From: Lentisphaeria bacterium
GTDB lineage: Bacteria > Verrucomicrobiota > Lentisphaeria > Victivallales > UBA1829
NCBI GenBank assembly: GCA_017629515.1
Contig: JAGBXB010000021.1
Coordinates: 1 to 40,372 of the forward strand
Direction: 5' to 3'
DNA length: 40,372 bases
Below, piece by piece: positions 26,392-33,240 of the stretch (its first letter is position 1; every line of letters starts with the position of its first letter). The position numbers were made by a program, and so were the translations under genes. The notes beneath the pieces were generated by a model. That model worked only from the letters and a program-made list of their open reading frames with translations, made no database searches and had not been told where the DNA came from.

Positions 26392-26511
26392 TATGATATC
26401 TCCTTTGAGTTTGTTTTTGTTCTGTTTTAACCTTTCCATATTTCTTTCATTTCCCATTTTGTGCGGAAAAAAATGCTTTTCCATTTCACATAATGTATAT
26501 TATGCGACGCA
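26373..26511 (-). promoter_or_regulatory. Long inverted repeat containing the pseudopilin start codon
   Basis: A perfect 23-bp inverted repeat joins 26373-26395 (which includes the ATG at 26391 and codons for MYIMRR) and 26489-26511. The ribosome-binding site (26400-26406) lies in the roughly 93-base loop. The arm itself contains an imperfect palindrome (ATAATGTATATTAT). Both arms lie downstream of the promoter at 26554-26581, so the transcript would hold both and could form a stem that hides the start codon. Confidence 0.6.
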
Positions 26512-26553
26512 GAAAAACACAAAAAAGCAATGGAACACTCTGTTTACAAATAT

Positions 26554-26581
26554 ATTATACACAAAGAAGGTATTTTTTCAA
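26554..26581 (-). promoter_or_regulatory. Sigma-70-type promoter for the pseudopilin-DUF4838 transcript
   Basis: Read leftward, TTGAAA (26581-26576) and TATAAT (26559-26554) are separated by 16 bases. The leader would be about 155 bases long and carry the inverted repeat. Confidence 0.65.
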
Positions 26582-26677
26582 GAGGTGATCAAAGAAAAAC
26601 GGATATTTTTTTCAATTTTTTCCCTTTTCCGTAAAAAATCTTCCTGGCAAACCATACCGGAAATATCCATCCCTTTC

Positions 26678-27061
26678 TCATCCGGGAAACTCTTCCTCCG
26701 TCTGGGAGATAGGGGCTTTTGACCAGTCAATAAGTTTTTTATTTCCTTTTTCATCCACAGCCACAAAGGTACATTCCGCCTGAAAACGGATCTCACTGCC
26801 TACGACGACCAGAACTTTGAAAGAAAAACTTGTCTTACCTTTTCTGGGTTCGATACAGTTGAACACAAGCAGTTCGCCGGTGTGAATGGGTTTATGGAAA
26901 GAGGCTTCCGAAATACGCCTTGTCACAACTTTCGGTTCTCCGGTAGCCCAGATGGCATATACACTTGCGGCTTCATCCAGCCAGTACATCAGTTGTCCGC
27001 CGAAAAGATTCCCGCTTACACCAAGATCCAGCGTTTTACAAATATGCGTTGTTATTTTCAT
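26678..27061 (-). CDS. Acyl-CoA thioesterase, hot-dog fold
   Basis: This is a 127-residue hot-dog fold thioesterase of the YciA/cytosolic acyl-CoA hydrolase type. It opens VSGNLFGGQLMYWLDEAA, the family's active-site segment with Asp before the helix (WLDEAA), continues through VTRRISEASFHKPIHTGEL and ends with ECTFVAVDEKGNKKL. It should hydrolyse acyl-CoA in the cytoplasm as a homo-oligomer. AGAGGA is about 7 bases before ATG 27061. It lies 23 bases after the methyltransferase stop, so the two are cotranscribed. Confidence 0.85.
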   Translation of the reverse strand: MKITTHICKTLDLGVSGNLFGGQLMYWLDEAASVYAIWATGEPKVVTRRISEASFHKPIHTGELLVFNCIEPRKGKTSFSFKVLVVVGSEIRFQAECTFVAVDEKGNKKLIDWSKAPISQTEEEFPG

Positions 27062-27084
27062 TTTGATTTCCTCTGTGCATTGAT

Positions 27085-27711
27085 TCAGAATGTAAGCAAA
27101 AGTAAAGAAGCATTTTCTTTTTCAATACGCTTTGTGATTTTCAAACCGCATCCGGCACAAGCCTTTTTGATGCTTACGGGCGTATCGGGAAAAACCGGGA
27201 CAAACCGGTCAAGATACTCGATATCCTCTTTCCTTGTCTTATCCAGAGAAAGCACAACTTTCCCCTCCGGAAGCAAAAGAGAAGCGATTTTCTCCAAAGT
27301 AGCCTCTTTATCCTCCATGTGCAGAAAAGTAAGGGAGGAAAAAATCCTGTCATACTTTCCGGGAATAAAACAATAAGGAAATGCACCGCATAAAAGAGTA
27401 CGGTGTGGCGTTCCGGGAACGGAAGAAAGATTTTCCCTTGCCCTTACAATGGAAACAGGCGAAAGATCCAATCCCGTATATTCCCTGCAGGATTCCAGCA
27501 CAGCAGCGGCAAGTCTGCCTGTTCCGCAACCGATTTCCAGAACTTTTTCTTTTCCGGAGAGGTCAAGAAGAGAGAAAAACTCTTTCCCGTCCCACTTTTC
27601 CATATATTCTTTCATTTCCGGAGGATCCCGGAAGGGATCATTCTCCTCCCGGACAAGTTCATCATAATGAAAAGCGATTCTATCCATATTCTGATTTATA
27701 CTCTCATCCAT
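27085..27711 (-). CDS. Class I SAM-dependent methyltransferase
   Basis: The protein is about 208 residues with motif I VLEIGCGTGRL, motif II acidic TGLDLSP and motif IV FPYCFIPGKYDRIFSSLTFLHM split over strands, then the LLPEGKVVLSLD strand of class I methyltransferases. The target (small molecule or other) is unknown. ATG 27711 has GAGG 6 bases upstream; ATG 27723 is an alternative start adding four residues. A promoter precedes it. Its downstream partner is the thioesterase. Confidence 0.83.
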   Translation of the reverse strand: MDESINQNMDRIAFHYDELVREENDPFRDPPEMKEYMEKWDGKEFFSLLDLSGKEKVLEIGCGTGRLAAAVLESCREYTGLDLSPVSIVRARENLSSVPGTPHRTLLCGAFPYCFIPGKYDRIFSSLTFLHMEDKEATLEKIASLLLPEGKVVLSLDKTRKEDIEYLDRFVPVFPDTPVSIKKACAGCGLKITKRIEKENASLLLLTF

Positions 27712-27745
27712 ACAAAACCTCATTTCTGAAAATACTCTTTGGAAT

Positions 27746-27774
27746 AATATAATGCAAACTTCTTTTCAATACAA
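27746..27774 (-). promoter_or_regulatory. Candidate promoter for the methyltransferase-thioesterase pair
   Basis: Read leftward, TTGTAT (27774-27769) and TATATT (27751-27746) are separated by 17 bases. The leader to 27711 would be about 28 bases. Confidence 0.45.
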
Positions 27775-27844
27775 TACTCTGCCGGGAAAAGTTCGCTTTT
27801 TTTATAAAAAAAACAAGGATAAAAAAGAATCTGCAAGATACAGG

Positions 27845-29068
27845 TCAATAACGGAATGCGTTCTGCATCAACTCCTGCTCGCCCCGCCCGATTCCGGCTC
27901 TGGATGCATATTCATGCCATTGAGATACGATAGTTCTGATATGGGCGAGTTCTGCTTCCGCATTCTTCTGTTTCAACCTGAAATAAGGGGCAACTTCAAG
28001 AACAAGGTCAAAGTCCAGTGAATTATCATACCCGTTGATATTGAGAGTTAGCCCACTTCCCGCCGCAGATGGATTGACGTCATACGCAGGAGAAAGACGC
28101 CATCCACCGTTTTCCAAAAGGAACCCGTGATTTCGCAAGTGATCATCCGTATTGCTGACAGCGACAGAAAAAACAATTCTCTTCCACAATTCCTGCAGAT
28201 CCTGCTGCGGGTTACTCCCGCTTTGAATAATGAACTCAACCAAGTCAAGATAACTTTCACCACTGTCAGCATTTGCGCCATCATTCCTGCCGAGAAGTGT
28301 CATTGCCGAAGCAAAATGAATACGTTCAGTTCCTTTTCTGTCAAAACGTTTGGTCAGAAATGTGGAACCATATTTTGAAAACTTTTCCAACTTGAATTCC
28401 GAAGTCCTGATCCCGCAGTCTTTCATCATCAGCATGGTTGCAAATTCCCATGCTGCGGTATTGCCTGTATCGTTGTGTGCCGGAAATTTAGCAATCCAAA
28501 GGTTTCCGTCATTATCACAAACATTGGCTTTCGGCCGGGCTCCTCCCAGAGAAGAACCGGGAGCGATCAGCATGGAAAGCCACTTATTTTCGTTTTCGAT
28601 ATCAGACTGTTCCAGCTGACGGCACGCTTCTTCCAATTCTCTCAATCTGGTCCAGGGAGGCGCTGCCATTGCGGTATCATCGTTTATATAGTTTCCTTTT
28701 TCTTCCAGTTTGAACCGTACAGCCCCCATCCGGGTCGCATCATAAACCCCCAGAAGATAGTCAGACTCAAAAAGCGGATTGACTTTCCGTTTTTCCTGTC
28801 GTGCACGGATTGCCTCTCTGCGCTGCATAAGTTTCCGTCCCCAGCGGTCAGGTGCAGAATCCAGAAAAAGTCCAAAGTTCTTTTTATTTGTAAATTGAGG
28901 TCCTTTATAGAGTTGAAGATCCGGATCAAGAGATTGATCCGGATGCTTCAGCAGATAGGTATGGTCATATTCAAAGGTAAAATTTTCACTTCCCCGTGTA
29001 AAAAAAGAAATGAGTGTCCCCATGAATTCATCATTGAAGTAAGTAAGAATTTTCTTTTGAGTGTTCAT
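27845..29068 (-). CDS. hipA: HipA-type serine/threonine kinase toxin
   Basis: This is a 407-residue member of the HipA family, whose E. coli member phosphorylates glutamyl-tRNA synthetase and causes growth arrest. It shows the N-terminal couple-type domain, the regulatory Ser/Gly loop APGSSLGGARPK, AWEFATMLM, the catalytic SNTDDHLRNHGFLL and metal-binding LSPAYDVNP. These match active kinase motifs. Target specificity is unknown. Its ATG overlaps the hipB stop by one base (TAATG), giving the usual antitoxin-first order. It is at the left edge of the accessory region. Confidence 0.92.
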   Translation of the reverse strand: MNTQKKILTYFNDEFMGTLISFFTRGSENFTFEYDHTYLLKHPDQSLDPDLQLYKGPQFTNKKNFGLFLDSAPDRWGRKLMQRREAIRARQEKRKVNPLFESDYLLGVYDATRMGAVRFKLEEKGNYINDDTAMAAPPWTRLRELEEACRQLEQSDIENENKWLSMLIAPGSSLGGARPKANVCDNDGNLWIAKFPAHNDTGNTAAWEFATMLMMKDCGIRTSEFKLEKFSKYGSTFLTKRFDRKGTERIHFASAMTLLGRNDGANADSGESYLDLVEFIIQSGSNPQQDLQELWKRIVFSVAVSNTDDHLRNHGFLLENGGWRLSPAYDVNPSAAGSGLTLNINGYDNSLDFDLVLEVAPYFRLKQKNAEAELAHIRTIVSQWHEYASRAGIGRGEQELMQNAFRY

Positions 29069-29385
29069 TATCGGTGTCTCTTTGATGCTCTTGCCCGTTG
29101 AGGCAAACCTGCATCCTGCAATTTTCTTCCAAGTTCATCATCGGCGGCAACCTGAAGTAAATCTTGTTCAAGCCCCAGAGTCACAAGCACTTGAACATAA
29201 CTTCCGATTGCTACCGTCGGAGAACCTTTTTCAATCTGACTCAACGTCGCAATGCTGATTCCCGCCCGTTCCGCTTCCAGTTTGGCAGTAATATTACGAC
29301 GCAGTCGTGCGAGGTGCAGTTTTTCGCCAAGGTCCTTCAATAAAAGTTGAGTTTTTGGTAACAGTATGATTTGCTGCTTTGCCAT
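29068..29385 (-). CDS. hipB: HipB-type HTH antitoxin
   Basis: This is a 105-residue XRE-family helix-turn-helix protein (LGEKLHLARLRRNITAKLEA, then GISIATLSQIEKGSPTV), with a short C-terminal tail rich in Arg (QRARASKRHR). In HipBA pairs the antitoxin binds HipA and represses the operon. It overlaps hipA by one base. Direct repeats GTTTTATAAC in its promoter region are likely operators. AAAGGAT lies upstream of the ATG. Confidence 0.9.
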   Translation of the reverse strand: MAKQQIILLPKTQLLLKDLGEKLHLARLRRNITAKLEAERAGISIATLSQIEKGSPTVAIGSYVQVLVTLGLEQDLLQVAADDELGRKLQDAGLPQRARASKRHR

Positions 29386-29399
29386 AATGATATCCTTTT

Positions 29400-29454
29400 G
29401 TTTTATAACTATTGATAAAATAGCATATAAAACGGATAAGTCAAGTTTTATAAC
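29400..29454 (-). promoter_or_regulatory. hipBA promoter with repeated operator-like sites
   Basis: Read leftward, TTGACT (29444-29439) and TATTTT (29422-29417) are 16 bases apart. GTTTTATAAC occurs at 29400-29409 and 29445-29454, flanking the promoter. A perfect palindrome with a 2-base centre (ATAAC-GA-GTTAT) overlaps the second copy. HipB is the expected binder. Confidence 0.55.
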
Positions 29455-29469
29455 GAGTTATTTATTAAA

Positions 29470-29799
29470 TTAAGCGAATTCTTTTTGACACTCTTCTACC
29501 TGCAGCCACTTTTTGACAGAAAATGCAAAAATGAGCACTTTTTCTTTTAATTTCTTCTTTTGCTTGATTTCAAGCGTCCCATCATTGATCTTACGGATGA
29601 TCGTCGATCTGGAATAACGGGTAAGTTCCATGACTTCTTTGATGGTAAGCAATTTTTTATTGTCTTCAATGATTTCCTTTTGTTCCTTGCAGCTGTCGCA
29701 AAGCAATTCATGAATATCAATGCCAGCATCTTTCATTGTATTCATGATAAAACTTTTTGTCGCATCAGGGAGCATCTCCCATTTTCTAAGATCGTCCAT
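29470..29799 (-). CDS. Excisionase/MerR-like HTH DNA-binding protein
   Basis: This is a 109-residue protein. The segment KKLLTIKEVMELTRYSRSTIIRKINDG has the pattern of the HTH_17 (excisionase-like, MerR-related) family, in which a short helix-turn-helix binds near an attachment site or operator. The C-terminal part is basic and could be the wing. The start at 29799 is supported by AGGAG 6 bases upstream, and the longer frame to 29877 would run through the inverted repeat. It follows the unknown 365-residue gene in the same direction and suggests a mobile-element control function; it could also be a plain regulator. Confidence 0.68.
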   Translation of the reverse strand: MDDLRKWEMLPDATKSFIMNTMKDAGIDIHELLCDSCKEQKEIIEDNKKLLTIKEVMELTRYSRSTIIRKINDGTLEIKQKKKLKEKVLIFAFSVKKWLQVEECQKEFA

Positions 29800-29818
29800 A
29801 TTAATCTCCTTCAGTTTA

Positions 29819-29876
29819 TTTATCCCCCGGATACAGCACCATGCTGCATCCGGGACTCTGAAGGATAAATATAGCA
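29819..29876 (-). promoter_or_regulatory. Nested inverted repeat overlapping an extended -10
   Basis: CCCGGATACAGCA (29826-29838) pairs with TGCTGCATCCGGG (29842-29854), 12 of 13 positions, with the loop CCA. Outside it, TTTATCC (29819-29825) pairs with GGATAAA (29863-29869) with an 8-base bulge. An extended -10 (TGCTATATT, leftward, 29876-29868) overlaps the outer right arm, so the hairpin lies in the leader of the HTH gene. No poly-T follows, so it is not a standard terminator. Confidence 0.55.
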
Positions 29877-29924
29877 CAGATTTTTCTTTGTTTTTGAAAT
29901 GTGCAATTATTAAAAAGGCGGGTT

Positions 29925-31022
29925 TCAGACTTGCAATTTTTTGTTACCGCGGCCACCAAGTTTCCCATTTTTTTGACTTTCCCATTCTTTGTAGGAAGTG
30001 AGGCCGGAAGATAAATGTGCGAGAAGAGCAAAGACTTCTATTTTAAGCTCGTCCTGCTGCATTAATTTGAGAAATGCTTTTTCATATTCGGCGATAAATT
30101 GTTCGCACCCCTCTATCGCAATACCCATTACACTTTTACGCCATACGTCAGTAAGAAATTCTCTTGTCATATTTAAGTCTGCACAAAGGTCATCCAGAGA
30201 ATCAGCGTTCTCTTCAAGGTACTTCTTGATCATGGAATTATCCCAACGATCCTGATATTTTTTTATGTTCTCCTCAAGATGTCTTTGTTTTTTAAGCGCT
30301 CCTTCGTATTCTAACAGAAAATTATGACTTCTTTTTGTATCATTGGGGCTGAGCAGGACTTGATAGAGGATCCGAGTGAGCATTTTCCAATTTCCGGAAA
30401 AAGAGCTGCACTCAATATTTCGGCTTAAAACCCGATCCCAGAGCGGAAATGCAAAATGCAAATCAAATTTTTTTTCGAACGTAAATTTCAACCATATTAC
30501 CAATGACAATCTTTCATAAAATTTGGAGAAAGACGCACTAAAATTTTTACAAAAAAGGTAACATATACAGGACAGAGTATGCCAATAGTCTTTTGCTTCC
30601 ATACAGCAAAGAAGTGATTCCAAACATGTATTCATTTCCAGCCATTTTCTTCTCCAGGAATCTATTTTATTTGTTTTCTGAGAACCATTTTCTTTTTCAA
30701 GCATAATTCCCCAATTGGAAAAAATATCTTCTATAGAACTATTTTTGTGGACCTTATTGATAATGGCTGCGAAATTGTTCAATTTGGCCTGACTGTTCTG
30801 GCGTTCTTTTCCTGCAAGTATTTGACCGGCGATCGTCTGGAAACGCCTTTTATCTAAATCTATATCATTTGAGCATAGAGAGTATATCGCCCATAGTTCA
30901 TTGCCGAAATCTTTTCTGTTGGGCGCGAATTTTGGTAAAGATAGTAGGTCGAGTTCCGGCAACTTTATATGCAGCTCACTCGCAAATTCGTTTATTTCTT
31001 GTATGTCACACCGAACATTCAT
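29925..31022 (-). CDS. Unrecognised protein of the helicase island
   Basis: This is a 365-residue protein with no family I can name. It is charged and mostly helical by appearance, with no signal peptide and no obvious membrane segment. A Cys-rich stretch near residue 130-155 reads SLLCCMEAKDYWHTLSCICYLFC. The C-terminus is basic and Gly-containing (GGRGNKKLQV). AAGGAC precedes ATG 31022. It is divergent from the helicase gene across 250 bases and upstream of the excisionase-like gene. An island-encoded regulator or accessory protein is plausible, but the sequence does not show which. Confidence 0.7.
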   Translation of the reverse strand: MNVRCDIQEINEFASELHIKLPELDLLSLPKFAPNRKDFGNELWAIYSLCSNDIDLDKRRFQTIAGQILAGKERQNSQAKLNNFAAIINKVHKNSSIEDIFSNWGIMLEKENGSQKTNKIDSWRRKWLEMNTCLESLLCCMEAKDYWHTLSCICYLFCKNFSASFSKFYERLSLVIWLKFTFEKKFDLHFAFPLWDRVLSRNIECSSFSGNWKMLTRILYQVLLSPNDTKRSHNFLLEYEGALKKQRHLEENIKKYQDRWDNSMIKKYLEENADSLDDLCADLNMTREFLTDVWRKSVMGIAIEGCEQFIAEYEKAFLKLMQQDELKIEVFALLAHLSSGLTSYKEWESQKNGKLGGRGNKKLQV

Positions 31023-31208
31023 TAGGCTGTCCTTTTATTGTTTTGCTTACTATACTGCCGATTTTCATAAAAATCCAGAAAATTAAAAAAAAAATTATTT
31101 TTTTAAATAGATCAGAGTTGTTTTTTTTGAGTCAAGGAGATTCATGTTTTTATGTCATCATGATTCATATCAAATAATTATAAGTCGTTGATTGTAAATA
31201 TTTTAAAC

Positions 31209-31237
31209 TTGACAAGCTCTTTGTTGCATACTATATT
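31209..31237 (+). promoter_or_regulatory. Sigma-70-type promoter for the helicase gene
   Basis: TTGACA (31209-31214) and TATATT (31232-31237) are separated by 17 bases, 36 bases before the ATG. The rest of the 250-base gap is A/T-rich; ACTATA near 31050 could be a -10 for the divergent gene. Confidence 0.7.
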
Positions 31238-31272
31238 AAGCGGAGAAAAGAATCAACGAAAGGAGTTGTTGT

Positions 31273-32676
31273 ATGAAAAATGCAAATCATGGTGATGCTA
31301 TTATCACGCGCAAAAACCGTGACAAAATGATCAACGAGAGAGTTGTTGCTGAACAGATCCTTCAGAAACACGTACTGATTTTTTACCGGGGGAATTTCTT
31401 CCGGTATGTTCCTGAAGCAAAGATTTATAACAATGAGAGTGACAATTCGCTGAGGATTTTGATCGGCGATGAGGTGCCAAAAATTTGTGAAGAAGAAAGC
31501 AGTGAAGATATTTCCAGTCTGCTGACGCAAAATGTTATAAATGGGATTAAAAACTGGCTTTGTTCTCTGGCAGAGGATGACGTTGCTTTTGCCGAAAAAA
31601 AATTTATTTATCATTGCAGAAATGGTGTTCTTTGTTATGAAAACGAGCGTATTATTTTGAAGGAGCATTCCCCTGATTTCAGAAGCTTGTGGAGAAGCGA
31701 TATTGTTTATGACCCCAAGGCAGTTCCGGAACGTTTTATTGCTGAGCTCCTGACGCCAGCTTTATCCCAAGATCAAATTGAAATTCTCCAGATGTACATG
31801 GGACAATGCCTGTTCGTCCAAAATACGTCTCAGACTTTTCTGTTGCTGACAGGAACGGCAGGCGCAGGAAAATCCACATTGGCATCGCTCATAGAAAAGT
31901 TGATCGGTCGGCCCAATTATGGGACGATCCGTTTAGGACATACAAACGGACGTTTTGAGTTGTCACGCTTAATTGGACGCAGTCTGCTCACTGCAAAAGA
32001 TGTCCCGCCCAATTTTCTTTCTCAAAGCGGCGGAGCAAATTTGAAGGCGTTGACCGGTGATGATTTTATGGAAGTAGAGTTCAAAAATTCGAATGCGATA
32101 AATGAAATACGGGGCAGTTTCAATGTAATCATCACAAGCAACAGTATTTTGAGATTGAATATCGCATCCGACATAGACGCATGGCGCAGGCGGATTCTGT
32201 GGCTTGATTATCGCAATGCACCGGTAAAAGAAAAAATTGCAAATTTTGCCGATACCTTGTTCCAGAAAGAAGGCTCAGGTATTTTGAATTGGGCTCTGGA
32301 AGGCTTAATGAAATTGAGTAAAAACGGATGGCTGATTCCGAAAAGCAAAGAACAGATGCGGCAAGTAAACTTCCTTTTGAAAAGTTCAGATCCTGTTAGA
32401 ACATTTGTCCGGAATTTCATCTGTACTTCTGCAGTTGACCGCTTGCCGACGGATGAATTGGTAAAGGCTTACGGATTTATCAGTGAACACTACCGCTGGG
32501 ACTCGATCCCCAGAAGGAAACTGGAACTGCAATTAAAAACATTAATACCAGAAATTTACAACGCATATCCCTCCAACACAATAATCCGGAGAGGAAAACG
32601 CTGCCGTGGATATCTGGGGATACAACTGAAACTGTCAGCCGACATAATAGAAAAAATGAATGCAAATTCAAAATAA
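31273..32676 (+). CDS. Phage/plasmid P4-D5-type superfamily 3 helicase
   Basis: This is a 467-residue protein. Walker A GTAGAGKST (about 193-201) is followed by HTNGRFELSRLIGRSLLTAKDV, a sensor ITSNS and an arginine-finger region WRRRILWLDYR. This is the SF3 helicase order found in D5-like/P4-like phage and satellite replication proteins. The N-terminal 150 residues look like the D5_N domain. No archaeo-eukaryotic primase or zinc domain is visible, so it may be a helicase only and need a separate primase. AAAGGAG is upstream of the ATG. It is the first gene of a three-gene run with two unknown genes, probably driving replication of a mobile element. Confidence 0.82.
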   Translation: MKNANHGDAIITRKNRDKMINERVVAEQILQKHVLIFYRGNFFRYVPEAKIYNNESDNSLRILIGDEVPKICEEESSEDISSLLTQNVINGIKNWLCSLAEDDVAFAEKKFIYHCRNGVLCYENERIILKEHSPDFRSLWRSDIVYDPKAVPERFIAELLTPALSQDQIEILQMYMGQCLFVQNTSQTFLLLTGTAGAGKSTLASLIEKLIGRPNYGTIRLGHTNGRFELSRLIGRSLLTAKDVPPNFLSQSGGANLKALTGDDFMEVEFKNSNAINEIRGSFNVIITSNSILRLNIASDIDAWRRRILWLDYRNAPVKEKIANFADTLFQKEGSGILNWALEGLMKLSKNGWLIPKSKEQMRQVNFLLKSSDPVRTFVRNFICTSAVDRLPTDELVKAYGFISEHYRWDSIPRRKLELQLKTLIPEIYNAYPSNTIIRRGKRCRGYLGIQLKLSADIIEKMNANSK

Positions 32677-32712
32677 CCGTACAAGTGTAACTACTGTACA
32701 GAAAGGAAAAAA

Positions 32713-33240
32713 ATGAATATTACAAAATTACCGGATGTACCGGACATTACCGTATCCCCGCAAATGACTGCTGATTTAATCAGAGAAAAAACGGCATTGC
32801 CCCTTTCCATGGAGTTTAAGACCTATCTTGAGAAAGTCTCTTCCTTTGAGGTGGAAAAGTTTCTTTTTGCCCCGGAAGACCTTGTTTGGATGACCAAATA
32901 TTTTGATTCGGCGAACTCTGCTCATTGGGGATATAACTATGATTTCGTTCTGAAACAGGAAGCTCAATTCCTGTTACCATCGCCACTGAACTCAACTTTT
33001 CCTGTGCGAAATTTTCTGCTCCCGATAGAGAGATGGAAAAAGTTCAGGAATTATTTAGGATGTCCATGCCTGATCTTTGGGCTGTTGGCAGCATTGTTTT
33101 TTCGATTAATGCAGGCGAAGTCAGATATTGATCTGGCAGAGGTTGTCCGGATCACATTTTCTGGTAAAACTGTGTTAGAAATGGAAAAGGAATTTTATTT
33201 TTTAATTACAGGAGGCGGTTTTGATGATTTATGTCAATGA
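32713..33240 (+). CDS. Unrecognised protein downstream of the helicase
   Basis: This is a 175-residue protein with no family I recognise. The N-terminus is acidic and proline-rich (MNITKLPDVPDITVSPQ). A hydrophobic stretch near residues 115-135 (CPCLIFGLLAALFFRLM) could be one membrane segment or a core helix. GAAAGG precedes the ATG. It starts 36 bases after the helicase stop and its 3' end overlaps the next gene by 17 bases. Confidence 0.65.
   Translation: MNITKLPDVPDITVSPQMTADLIREKTALPLSMEFKTYLEKVSSFEVEKFLFAPEDLVWMTKYFDSANSAHWGYNYDFVLKQEAQFLLPSPLNSTFPVRNFLLPIERWKKFRNYLGCPCLIFGLLAALFFRLMQAKSDIDLAEVVRITFSGKTVLEMEKEFYFLITGGGFDDLCQ

Noticed and set aside
26493..26588. Rightward mini-frame beginning MYIMRRRK
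   Set aside because: It resembles the pseudopilin start only through the inverted repeat, diverges at once, and stops after about 31 codons; recorded as part of the inverted-repeat finding, not as a gene.
29826..29854. Classical rho-independent terminator
   Set aside because: The stem is strong but no T-run follows on either strand; it lies in the leader of the HTH gene instead.
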